Assembly: GCA_003645495.1 (NCBI GenBank)
Contig: QNFK01000017.1
Span: forward strand, 1-12,707
Length of the DNA: 12,707 nucleotides
From: Gammaproteobacteria bacterium
GTDB taxonomy: Bacteria; Pseudomonadota; Gammaproteobacteria; Steroidobacterales; Woeseiaceae
Direction: 5' to 3'
The notes under the pieces were generated by a model that saw only the letters and a list, made by a program, of their open reading frames with translations, had not been told where the DNA came from and made no database searches. Positions 1 to 8,500 of the stretch are shown in pieces (position 1 is the first letter of the stretch; the number at the start of each line of letters is the position of its first letter). The position numbers and the translations under genes are program-made.

Positions 1-331
1 CGTCCTGTGGTGAGTCCGACACAAACTGAAAGAATGAATCGAGCGCCGCGCACATGGCATCGATGCCGATTTTGTCGCCAACGTCCTCGGCCAGGTAATC
101 CAGCCAGCGTCGGGAAATAGATTTACAGAGTTCGTCGAACAAACCGGCTTTCGAGCCAAATCGATAGGTTGCCAGGCCGCGACTGTAACCGGCTTTTTCA
201 CCAATGGCTTGCAAGGTGGTCTTGTCCGTACCGCGTTCAAGGATCAGCTCAATAGCTGCATCCAGCATCGCTTTGTCGGATAGTGCAGTACGCTCTGCCT
301 GAGTACGGGACTGGATCGGATCAGTGGACAC
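1..331 (-). CDS. TetR/AcrR-family transcriptional regulator, C-terminus cut by window edge
   Basis: The first 110 residues of a TetR-type repressor are present; the ligand-binding C-terminal part lies beyond position 1. The N-terminal helices and helix-turn-helix occupy about residues 20-67. The recognition region reads TTLQAIGEKAGYSRGLATYR and is followed by the FGSKAGLFDEL stretch typical of the family (usually YxxFxSKxxL). The start is inferred to be the GTG at 331-329: there is no upstream in-frame ATG in the AT-rich leader, and a weak AAGAG lies about 10 nt before it. It is the last co-directional gene after the acyl-CoA ligase but is separated by 241 nt. That gap has its own promoter-like sequence and an inverted-repeat cluster, so it is probably transcribed on its own and autoregulated. 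A role as acyl-CoA-responsive repressor of the neighbouring catabolic genes is inference from context only. Confidence 0.85.
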   Translation of the reverse strand, partial: MSTDPIQSRTQAERTALSDKAMLDAAIELILERGTDKTTLQAIGEKAGYSRGLATYRFGSKAGLFDELCKSISRRWLDYLAEDVGDKIGIDAMCAALDSFFQFVSDSPQD

Positions 332-365
332 TATGGAGACTCTTGGATTTATTATCGAATAAAAA

Positions 366-405
366 CAACAAGATATAGTGTTAACATATACTTGTTGCCA
401 ACAAG
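366..405 (-). promoter_or_regulatory. Candidate promoter and operator of the left-edge TetR gene (three CAACAAG/CTTGTTG half-sites)
   Basis: Three copies of one 7-mer occur in 40 nt. CAACAAG is at 366-372, CTTGTTG at 391-397 and CAACAAG at 399-405. The last two form a perfect 7-1-7 palindrome (391-405), and the first and second form a wider inverted repeat around an AT-rich core containing GTTAAC. On the minus strand a promoter-like pair overlaps the array: TTGGCA (401-396), an 18-nt spacer and TATATC (377-372). It would give a leader of about 33 nt before the GTG at 331. A palindrome over the -35 element upstream of a TetR gene is the usual autorepression layout. The repeats are seen in the sequence; the binding is inferred. 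Confidence 0.5.
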
Positions 406-572
406 CAAGTGATTATACGCTGCTTGCCAAGCGCGGGCAAGGTATCAGTCGCACGCGCAGCGCGCCTGATCCCGAGTTCAGTATTCCGGTATTTAGGAGT
501 CGGGCAGCGACTTTCCAATCGTGCCGGCGATTGCGGGCGCGGATTTCTCGGCGGGCCCCCTCACACTACGCA

Positions 573-2150
573 TTATCCGCCAACCCGACGGTGCCCTTTC
601 CAGTACGGCTCACGCAGTTTGAATTTTTGTAACTTGCCCGTTGCGGTACGCGGCAGTTCTGCCCGGAATTCAACCGAAGTCGGGCATTTAAAATGCGCCA
701 TGTTGTCCCGACAATACTCAAGAATCTCCTTTTCGGTCGCTGCAGCGCCCTCCCGTAACACGAGTAGCGCTTTTGGCGTTTCACCCCATTTCTCGTGCGG
801 AACACCAATGACTGCACATTCGAGCACAGCGGGATGCCGGTACAAGGTATCTTCAATTTCGGGAGAACTGATGTTTTCGCCGCCAGAAATAATCACGTCT
901 TTTTTTCGATCGACGATATGGATGTTGTGCAGTTCATCCCAGACCGCGAGGTCGCCGGAGTGAAAATATCCCTCAACTATGGCCCTGTCCGTTTCCTCCG
1001 GTTGCTCCCAGTAGCCCTTGAAGACAACATTGGATCGCGCGCATACCTCACCAACGGACTTACCGTCTTTTGGCACAACGTTGCCATCATCGTCGAGAAG
1101 CGTCAGCTCAACACCCAGGCCAGGCACCCCGGCACGTGCTCGTCGCGCGTAGTCGTGACGGTCAGTAGCGTAATCCGGCTGCGATGAGGTCAGGAATGGC
1201 GCGGTTTCTGTCAGGCCGTAGATTTGCAGGAAATGCCAGCCAAGCTCCTCCTCCAGGCGTTCGATAAATGCCGCTGGTGGTGGCGCACCTGCCAGGGCGA
1301 ACCGCGGTTTGGTACTGATGTCGTGCTGGTCCTTATGCGGATAGTCCAGTATCACACGCAAGACTGTTGGCGCCATGCAGGCGAATGTAACTTTTTCTGC
1401 GGCAATCAATTCGAAAATAGTTTTTGCATCTATTGTGCGCAAGACAACATGTGTCCCGCCCATGCCGGTCAACGCATAAACGCCGCCCCATCCATTGCAA
1501 TGAAACATCGGCAATGTCCAGAGCTCAACATCGTCGTGTGCAACGCGTAAATGGGCAATGAGGCTGTAAGCATTGATGTAAACATTACGATGAGTGAGCA
1601 TCACCCCCTTCGGTCTGGCTGTTGTCCCCGACGTGTAATTGATGGAAACCAGGTCATTTTCATCCCGATCCGGCAATTCGGGTCGCTCAAGGGGCATGTC
1701 CGCGATCATTTCATTCCAATCGGTCCATCCCGGGAAGCTCACCTGCTTGTCCGCGGCAACAATCCAGTGTTCTACGGATGAAAGTTTTTCACGGATCGCG
1801 TCAACCACTTGCACATACTCATAATCGACCATGACAGCTTTGACGCCCGCATGATTGATTATAAAATCGTGGTCCTCAGGTACCAGTCGGTAATTCAACG
1901 GGACGAGGATGATGCCTATCTGGCTGGTTGCGTAAAAGCTTTCGAGAAAAAAGTGCGAATTCGGACTGAGGACGCAAACGCGGTCACCCTTGCCGAGACC
2001 ACGGTTCAACAATGCATGTGATAGCTGGTTTACCCGGTCCTGGAATTCCGCGTACGTAATGCGTAGATCCGCATCGACGATGGCCACTTTTGATGGATAG
2101 AGCTGCGCTGCGCGCGCAAGAAAATCGTCGACGAGTAATGGTACTTGCAT
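573..2150 (-). CDS. AMP-forming acyl-CoA ligase (fatty-acid/carboxylate-CoA synthetase)
   Basis: A 525-residue adenylate-forming enzyme that activates a carboxylic acid with ATP and CoA to an acyl-CoA. Core motifs are in order: P-loop YTSGTTARPKG at 172-182, YGLTETAP at 311-318, HSGD at 397-400, the hinge DRKKDVIISGGENIS at 414-428, and the C-terminal PRTATGK at 500-506 with catalytic Lys506. Length is normal for medium- or long-chain acyl-CoA synthetases of the FadD/AlkK type. There is no signal or membrane segment, so it is soluble and cytoplasmic. The ATG at 2150 is preceded by GGGAG at 5 nt spacing. It lies 39 nt downstream of the racemase gene and is the last structural gene of the minus-strand run. 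A branched or methylated acid substrate is suggested by the racemase and IcmF in the same run; the sequence does not fix chain length. A short 6-bp stem (516-533) lies in the gap after its stop but lacks a T-run. Confidence 0.92.
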   Translation of the reverse strand: MQVPLLVDDFLARAAQLYPSKVAIVDADLRITYAEFQDRVNQLSHALLNRGLGKGDRVCVLSPNSHFFLESFYATSQIGIILVPLNYRLVPEDHDFIINHAGVKAVMVDYEYVQVVDAIREKLSSVEHWIVAADKQVSFPGWTDWNEMIADMPLERPELPDRDENDLVSINYTSGTTARPKGVMLTHRNVYINAYSLIAHLRVAHDDVELWTLPMFHCNGWGGVYALTGMGGTHVVLRTIDAKTIFELIAAEKVTFACMAPTVLRVILDYPHKDQHDISTKPRFALAGAPPPAAFIERLEEELGWHFLQIYGLTETAPFLTSSQPDYATDRHDYARRARAGVPGLGVELTLLDDDGNVVPKDGKSVGEVCARSNVVFKGYWEQPEETDRAIVEGYFHSGDLAVWDELHNIHIVDRKKDVIISGGENISSPEIEDTLYRHPAVLECAVIGVPHEKWGETPKALLVLREGAAATEKEILEYCRDNMAHFKCPTSVEFRAELPRTATGKLQKFKLREPYWKGHRRVGG

Positions 2151-2189
2151 TGCTGCTCCCCAATTCCTGAAGTCAGAAGCTCAGGCTGT

Positions 2190-3335
2190 TCACTTTCCTA
2201 TTGTTCCGGAAGACAGCAACTCACCGATTTCTGCTGCTGTAAATCCCCAGTCTTTCAGCGCCAGCCCCGCCCGCTCACCGGGCTCCGCAGGCGCGCAGTT
2301 TATTTGCGATGGCGTCCGCGAAAATCGCGGCGCGGGTGCCGGCTGCAGAACCCCATCAACCGTTACGAATGTTTTTCGCGAATCAATATGCGGATGTTGC
2401 GGAGCCTCTGCGAGCGACAGAACCGGCGCGAAACAGGCGTCCGTTCCTTCCAGCAAAGCACACCACTCATCCCTGGTTTTGCTCGCGAACAAGCCGGCAA
2501 AGCGTTCGATATGTTCTGACCATTTGTTTTTGTCATACTGATCATGCAATGCAATATCATTAATGTCGAGAAGGTCCAGCAGCATCTGGAAAAACTGACT
2601 TTCTATGGCGCATACGATGAGATATTTGCCGTCGCTGGTTCGATACGTCCGGTAGAAAGGCGCGCCGCCATCCAGAATATTGCTTTCCCTTTCGTCCTCC
2701 CATATTCCCGCCGCGTACAGACCATAGATAAGCGTCATCATTGATGCGGCACCATCAACCATCGCGGCATCAACAACCTGGCCCTCACCGGATCTGCTTG
2801 CCTCGAGCATTGCTGCAAGCATGCCCAACGCAAGAAATGCCCCACCACCGCCAAAATCAGCGACGAGGTTCAGGGGAATTGCGGGTGGCTTGTTCTTCTT
2901 ACCGATGCTCGACAGGACGCCGACCAGCGCACTGTAATTGCCGTCATGCCCGGCCGCGCCCGCCAATGGCCCGCTTTGACCCCAACCGGTCATGCGTCCA
3001 TAAACGAGTCGCTTGTTTTGTGCGATACAGTCGTCGGGACCGAGACCAAGACGCTCCATAACGCCCGGGCGAAACCCCTCAAACAGGGCATCGGCACCCG
3101 CACATAACTGCAGAACCAGATCGACCCCTTCCTTTTTCTTCAGATCGACCGTGATGGACGGCCTGCTGCGGTTCATCAGGTTGTATTTAGCGGGAATCCC
3201 GACTGTTTTGTGCGCATCGCCGTTGCGTTCCAGTCGGATGACTTGTGCACCCATATCCGCAAGTAACATGCCACAGAATTGCCCGGGGCCGATACCGGCA
3301 ATTTCGACGATCTTGAAACCGGTCAGCGTACCCAT
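2190..3335 (-). CDS. Alpha-methylacyl-CoA racemase (CaiB/BaiF CoA-transferase fold)
   Basis: A 381-residue family III CoA-transferase-fold protein. These enzymes either move CoA between acids or, in the AMACR branch, epimerise 2-methylacyl-CoAs through a deprotonated alpha carbon. The N-terminus (EIAGIGPGQFCGMLLADMGA, 11-30) is the AMACR-type CoA-binding signature. His130 (in GHD), Asp160 (in LVADFGGG) and Glu245 (in AIESQF) line up with the catalytic His126, Asp156 and Glu241 described for the Mycobacterium tuberculosis racemase MCR, all shifted by exactly four residues. This argues for racemase rather than transferase. The ATG at 3335 has only a weak ribosome site (GGCGG about 10 nt upstream). 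The gene sits 23 nt after the SDR and 39 nt before the ligase, consistent with a role just after acid activation, making (S)-2-methylacyl-CoA for a dehydrogenase. An acyl-CoA dehydrogenase is not in the window. Confidence 0.88.
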   Translation of the reverse strand: MGTLTGFKIVEIAGIGPGQFCGMLLADMGAQVIRLERNGDAHKTVGIPAKYNLMNRSRPSITVDLKKKEGVDLVLQLCAGADALFEGFRPGVMERLGLGPDDCIAQNKRLVYGRMTGWGQSGPLAGAAGHDGNYSALVGVLSSIGKKNKPPAIPLNLVADFGGGGAFLALGMLAAMLEASRSGEGQVVDAAMVDGAASMMTLIYGLYAAGIWEDERESNILDGGAPFYRTYRTSDGKYLIVCAIESQFFQMLLDLLDINDIALHDQYDKNKWSEHIERFAGLFASKTRDEWCALLEGTDACFAPVLSLAEAPQHPHIDSRKTFVTVDGVLQPAPAPRFSRTPSQINCAPAEPGERAGLALKDWGFTAAEIGELLSSGTIGK

Positions 3336-3358
3336 TTTTCAGATGCCGCCTTTTACAG

Positions 3359-4123
3359 TTACAAAGATCTGCAGAGGTGTCCGCCATCCGCGGTCAGCGT
3401 TCCGCCAGTCATGTAACTGCCTGCGTCTGAGGCAAGCAGCAGCAAGGGACCACTCAATTCGGCGACGTCGCCGATGCGTTTCATCGGGATTCTGCTTCTC
3501 AGGAACTCACCTGCTTCCGAATTAAGCTGATGCTCGTTCATTTCGGTGATGAAATAACCCGGCGCAATCGCATTGACACGAATTCCGTGGCGCACCCATT
3601 CCAGTGCCATTGTTTTGGTGAGACTGATTACGCCTGTTTTCGCTGCGCTGTAGGCGCCAAGCGTTTTTGCGATGTGCAAACCCAGGATAGAAGAAATGTT
3701 AATGATGCTGCCGGGTTTATCCGCATCAATCATTGCCTGTGCCGCGGCCTGGCCAACCAGGAAGACACCCTTGAGGTCGGTGTCGATTACGGTGTCCCAT
3801 TCTTCTTCTTTGGTGTCGAGCAAATACCGATCAACCGCAACACCGGCATTGTTAACCACGATATCCGGCGTGCCCACTTCCTTGATGATTTCAGCGAAAC
3901 AATCGCGAATGGAGTCGGCGCTGGTCACATCGAGACTCACACAGTATGCACTACCACCGGCTTCCCGTACCGCGTTCGCGGTCTCCTCAAGTTTCTCCCG
4001 ACGCCTTGCGGCCAGTACCACGGAGGCGCCTGCTTCGGCGAGCGTGACGGCGAACTGGCGACCCAGACCGGAACCCGCTCCCGTGACCAGCGCAATTTTT
4101 CCATCCAGATCAAAAATGCTCAT
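3359..4123 (-). CDS. Short-chain dehydrogenase/reductase, probably acting on 3-hydroxy/3-oxoacyl-CoA
   Basis: A 254-residue classical SDR. It has the nucleotide motif TGAGSGLG (14-21), NNAG (91-94), and catalytic Ser145, Tyr158 and Lys162 (YSAAK). Arginines directly after beta-2 (AARRREK, about 39-45) suggest NADP(H) rather than NAD(H). The PG motif and following region (APGYFITEM) and the C-terminal GGTLTADGG are normal. One deviation is Asp116 in TDLKG, where the fourth catalytic residue is usually Asn (NLKG). The ATG at 4123 has a good AAGGGA five nt upstream. It is 30 nt after the thioesterase and 23 nt before the racemase, within the run. In this setting it may oxidise a 3-hydroxyacyl-CoA, perhaps the (3R) form made by hydratase 2. 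SDR substrate cannot be read from sequence; a short-chain alcohol or FabG-like ketoacyl role is the alternative. Confidence 0.9.
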   Translation of the reverse strand: MSIFDLDGKIALVTGAGSGLGRQFAVTLAEAGASVVLAARRREKLEETANAVREAGGSAYCVSLDVTSADSIRDCFAEIIKEVGTPDIVVNNAGVAVDRYLLDTKEEEWDTVIDTDLKGVFLVGQAAAQAMIDADKPGSIINISSILGLHIAKTLGAYSAAKTGVISLTKTMALEWVRHGIRVNAIAPGYFITEMNEHQLNSEAGEFLRSRIPMKRIGDVAELSGPLLLLASDAGSYMTGGTLTADGGHLCRSL

Positions 4124-4153
4124 TTCGTTCCCTTGTTTGATGCCGATCGGTAC

Positions 4154-4579
4154 TTAACTTTTTCGCGCTTTCTGCTTGTAGGTCGCCGTTGCAGTCGCGC
4201 ACAGGCGGTTGTTGTCAGGATCAAATAATTTTGCCTGCGCGAAAAAAAGTGAGCTGGTTGCCCGGATCAACTCTCCTTCGGCAATCGCGGTATCTGCACG
4301 ATGCGGTGCCATGTAGTTGCAATTCAGGTTAATCGTTACGGAGACGAATTCATTTGACGTGCCAAAGCTGCCGGACACCGCGCCGGCGATATCCAGGAGT
4401 GACGCGATAACTCCGCCATGTAAATAACCAACAGTATTGCGATGTTCTGCTCGCACCGGCATTTCGATTCGGGCGAAACCGTCTTTCCAGGTCGCAAGTC
4501 GAAACCCAAGAAACTCGAGGTAGGTTCCTTCATAGAGCGTCGGGTTATCCATAAAACTTTTTGAATCATTGTCTGTCAC
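4154..4579 (-). CDS. PaaI-like hotdog-fold acyl-CoA thioesterase
   Basis: A 141-residue single hotdog domain. The family signature is clear: HGGVIASLLDIAG at 54-66, with the HGG at 54-56 and Asp63 in the position of the acidic catalytic residue of PaaI-type thioesterases. The next strand (VSVTINLNCNYMAPH, 79-93) also fits the family (normally TxxLxxxYLRP). It should hydrolyse an acyl-CoA to free acid and CoA, in the cytoplasm. The start codon is GTG (4579-4577), and its last two bases plus the next one form the TGA stop of the redoxin gene (GTGA overlap, 4576-4579), so translation is probably coupled. It ends 30 nt before the SDR. A likely job is to release stalled or excess CoA esters from the pathway; the acyl preference is unknown. 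Confidence 0.88.
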   Translation of the reverse strand: MTDNDSKSFMDNPTLYEGTYLEFLGFRLATWKDGFARIEMPVRAEHRNTVGYLHGGVIASLLDIAGAVSGSFGTSNEFVSVTINLNCNYMAPHRADTAIAEGELIRATSSLFFAQAKLFDPDNNRLCATATATYKQKARKS

Positions 4580-5445
4580 TTACTGACGACTCCTGCACGA
4601 CGTAAAATCGCAAGAAACGTGTCCGGCTCCGGCCGCACACGATAGTTGTCCGTTTGATCAGAATATACGATGGTGCCCTGTGCATTGGTAACGACGAGCG
4701 TCGGCATAACGGTGTCGGGAGCATAGCCGCCGGGCATACCCACAGGCACGCCGTGTTTGACAGCAATGCCAAGTGTTTCAGCAACCTTATTATCGCTGTC
4801 GATCAGGAAACGGAACGGTACCTTGTGGCTTTTCGCAAGTTTGCGGCTCAACTCATCGGGTTGTGGGCTTACCAGGACGACCTTGATGCCCAACTCATCG
4901 AGTTCCTGGTAGCGATCGGCAATTTCCTTTATCTGCGCCATGCACAGCGGGCACCAGTTGCCACGGTAAAAAAGCAGGATGGCTGGTGACCCCGTCAATG
5001 ATTCCGAGTCAAACTGCGCACCGTCCGAATCTTTTAGCTCGAAATGCGGCAGCTTGTTGCCAACTGACAGCTGAGGACTTTCGGACCTGCCGAATCTCGA
5101 ATACCAGAAAATATACAGTAACAATATGAACAGGTTCATCAGGGCCGCCGAGAGAGGCGCCCAACCGGTGGTTCCCTCGAGAAACTGCTCCCAGACCGCA
5201 ACCAACACACCGCTCGCCGACATCGACAGGAGAAACGGCAAGTTGTCGCTGGTACGTTCAACGCGGGTCAGCATCAAACGCATCATCAGGAGTGGCAACG
5301 GCAATGCCGCTATAGCTGCACCGAGCCATGCAGTTCTCTCATGCCCGCCAAGGAAAGCCTGCCAAAGCGCAATACCCAGCAAAAGCATGCTTATCGCGAC
5401 GGCCGGGAATATGAAGATTGATTTAATTCTGGCGTTAATTAACAA
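4576..5445 (-). CDS. Membrane-anchored redoxin (AhpC/TSA, peroxiredoxin-like) with CPLC motif
   Basis: A 289-residue protein in two parts. The first third holds four hydrophobic segments (about 9-31, 38-58, 69-88, 97-117). From about residue 125 it is a thioredoxin-fold AhpC/TSA-like domain with FYRGNWCPLC at 159-168, giving Cys165 and Cys168 as a CxxC pair, a PTLVV cis-proline strand at 248-252 and a C-terminal helix. Basic residues before TM1, between TM2 and TM3 (R56, R61, R64) and after TM4 place the redoxin domain in the cytoplasm by the positive-inside rule. The start is inferred as TTG (5445-5443): AGGA lies 6 nt upstream, an in-frame TAA closes the frame 27 nt further up, and a later Met20 would break TM1. 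It reduces or oxidises a thiol or peroxide partner that is not identifiable. It is 96 nt after icmF and coupled to the thioesterase, an unusual place for such a protein. Confidence 0.8.
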   Translation of the reverse strand: MLINARIKSIFIFPAVAISMLLLGIALWQAFLGGHERTAWLGAAIAALPLPLLMMRLMLTRVERTSDNLPFLLSMSASGVLVAVWEQFLEGTTGWAPLSAALMNLFILLLYIFWYSRFGRSESPQLSVGNKLPHFELKDSDGAQFDSESLTGSPAILLFYRGNWCPLCMAQIKEIADRYQELDELGIKVVLVSPQPDELSRKLAKSHKVPFRFLIDSDNKVAETLGIAVKHGVPVGMPGGYAPDTVMPTLVVTNAQGTIVYSDQTDNYRVRPEPDTFLAILRRAGVVSK

Positions 5446-5541
5446 GTCTGGTCCTGCGATTACTTTTTCTTATCAGGAGTCTCAATGGCGCAAAGTATGG
5501 CTACCGCGCCAATCCCGAGTTTACCGCAGATTTCTCTCGCG

Positions 5542-8500
5542 CTACATATTACGGCGATATTCACCACCAACTTCGTACAGCGCCGCGGAAATCTGGCCCA
5601 GTGAGTTGGACTTTACTGTATGCATTAGTTCCTCGAATACGTTACCACGGGCCCTGGCGACTTCCTGCAACCGCCTGATCGCAGCCGCGCTTTCGCTATC
5701 GTGGTTTCCCTGAAATGCCATAACGTGACTGATCTGATCCTGCTTTTCAGCTTCACTTGAGCGGATCAGCTCAAGGTCGTGCACTTCGTCCTCCTGCCCC
5801 TTTTTCGGCAGGAAGGTGTTCACGCCTACCAGGGGATAGGAGCCATCGTGCTTTTTGCTTTCGTAATAGAGGCTTTCTTCCTGAATTTTGCCGCGCTGGT
5901 ACATGGTATCCATCGCACCGAGGACACCGCCACGCTCGGAAATCCGGTCGAACTCCTTGAAAACGGCCTCCTCTACCAGGTCGGTTAACTCGTCGACAAC
6001 GAAAGAGCCCTGCCAGGGATTCTCACAATAGTTCAGGCCGAGCTCCCTGGAGATAATCAGCTGAATCGCCACCGCACGCCGCACCGACTGCTCGGTCGGC
6101 GTGGTAATCGCCTCATCGAAGGCATTCGTATGCAAGCTGTTGCAGTTGTCAAACATTGCATAGAGCGCCTGCAGCGTCGTTCGAATATCGTTAAAACTTA
6201 TTTCCTGTGCATGCAGGCTGCGACCGGATGTCTGCACGTGATACTTGAGCATCTGGCTGCGAGCGCTGGCACCGTAGCGCTCGCGCATCGCGCGTGCCCA
6301 GATGCGCCGGGCCACTCTGCCGATGACCGTGTACTCGGGATCCATGCCATTGGAAAAGAAGAAGCTCAGGTTCGGTGCGAAATCATCAATTTCCATGCCG
6401 CGTGCGAGGTAGTACTCGACGATCGTGAAGCCATTCGACAATGTGAAAGCAAGTTGGCTGATCGGGTTCGCGCCCGCTTCAGCGATATGATATCCACTGA
6501 TCGATACGCTGTAATAATTGCGTACTTTGTTGTCGATAAAGTATTGCTGCACATCGCCCATCATTTTCAATGCGAACTCTGTAGAGAAAATGCAGGTGTT
6601 CTGCGCCTGGTCTTCTTTCAGGATGTCTGCCTGAACCGTGCCGCGGGTTGCAGCCAGCGTGCGCTGCCGGATTTCTTCATAGGTCTTGGCAGAAACCAGT
6701 TCGTCACCCGAAATACCCAGCAACGCCAGCCCAAGACCCTCGTTACCGGGCGGTAAATCGCCAATATATTGCGGCCGCGTTTTGCCTTTGAAATAACCAT
6801 CTATTTTTTTCTGCGCGGCTTCCCACTCACCGCATTCTTTCAAATGCTTCTCGACCTGCTGGTCGATAGCAGTATTCATAAAGAACGCGAGAATCATAGG
6901 TGCCGGGCCATTAATCGTCATCGACACAGACGTCGTAGGCGCACACAAATCAAATCCGGAGTAGAGCTTTTTCATATCGTCAACGGATGCGATGGAGACG
7001 CCGGAGTTGCCGACCTTGCCATAAATGTCCGGCCGTTCGTGCGGGTCCTCGCCGTACAGTGTCACGGAGTCAAAAGCCGTGGACAAACGCGCGGTGTCCT
7101 GACCATGCGACAGGTAATGAAAACGGCGATTGGTTTTTTCCGGAGTGCCCTCACCCGCAAACATCCGCGTTGGATCCTCGCCGAGACGGCGGTAAGGGTA
7201 GACGCCACCGGTATACGGGTAGCCACCGGGCAGGTTTTCTTGCATCAGGAACTTGAGCAATTCGCCCCAATCGCGAAAATTCGGTGCGGCTATCTTGGGA
7301 ATCTGCTGATGACTTAACGACTCAAGGTAATTTGCACCTGTGACTTCTTTGCCACGTACCTCGTAACTGTAACGCTCGGTGCGTACGGCATCGCGGCGTG
7401 CCGGCCAGTCACGCAACAGGCCAAGCGCTTCTGTGCTTAGCTCGTGCAAGGCTTCCTGATATCGCTGGCGCAGGACAAGAATGGAGCGGTCCTTGTTGTC
7501 GGCCAGTGCATTGGCGAAGTAAGGACTGAAAACGTCCGGCAGATCGGGATCTTCAAGCGCTTTCAGCGCCTCATAAAGATGCTGCAACTGGCTTGCCGAT
7601 TCCGCCTGTTGCTCTACAGAGTTCTGAATAGCCCGGCCCTGCTCGCTGATTTCTGCGAGATAGCGAATACGACTGCCAGGAATCACGGCCATCGCGCGCG
7701 GTTCCTTTTGCGTTACGTCCAGGTCCGGGGTCCAGTTCTCTGCATCGAGTTCAAGCTTGTCCGCCATGCGCCTGCACAGCTCGGAAAACATCCACGTAAT
7801 CCCCGGATCGTTGAACTGGCTGGCAATTGTTGGATAAACAGGTACATCTTCATTCGCAGTCTGGAATTTCACATGATTGCGTTTCCATTGCTTGCGGATA
7901 TCACGGAGCGCATCTTCAGCGCCACGTTTGTCGTATTTGTTCAGCACGATGAGGTCAGCAAAATCGATCATGTCGATTTTTTCCAGCTGGCTGGCCGCGC
8001 CATAATCGCTGGTCATGACATAGACAGAGAAGTCCACCATGTCGACAATTTCACTATCGCTTTGACCAATGCCTGCTGTCTCGACGATCAGGAGGTCGAA
8101 GCCCATCGATTTCAAAAACAGGACCTGATCAGACAACATTTCACTCGTGGCGAGGTGCTGGCGCCGTGTTGCTATCGAACGCATGTAGACACGTTCCGAA
8201 CGCAACGAGTTCATGCGAATCCGGTCACCGAGCAATGCGCCACCGGTGCGCCTGCGGGTCGGATCGACAGCCAGCACCGCGATACGCATCTGCGGATAAC
8301 AACTTAAGTATCGATTCAGGATTTCGTCAGTAACACTGCTCTTGCCGGCACCACCGGTAACGGTGATGCCGATAACCGGCACCTTACGGGCTTTTACCAG
8401 CCATTCTTTACGCATGGCGGCAAGTTTTGCGTCGCCGTACAGTCCTTCTTCAATGGCAGAGACTGTTGCGGCAATATCGATAACCCGCTCCGAGGACATA

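Noticed and set aside
516..533. CAATCG/CGATTG inverted repeat after the ligase stop as a terminator
   Set aside because: The stem is only 6 bp with no T-run on the minus strand; too weak to call.
409..963. 184-residue plus-strand open frame
   Set aside because: It lies mostly antisense to the acyl-CoA ligase, whose motifs are unambiguous; the frame has no family signature.
3530..4228. 232-residue plus-strand open frame
   Set aside because: Antisense to the SDR and thioesterase genes, both of which carry intact catalytic motifs.
5446..5541. Possible terminator or promoter in the gap between icmF and the redoxin gene
   Set aside because: Only a loose GGCGC/GCGCC pair with a 14-nt loop and no U-tract; no convincing promoter hexamers, so I treat the genes as one run.
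7444..8307. 287-residue plus-strand open frame
   Set aside because: Complete antisense shadow of the icmF GTPase and linker region, with no recognisable motif.
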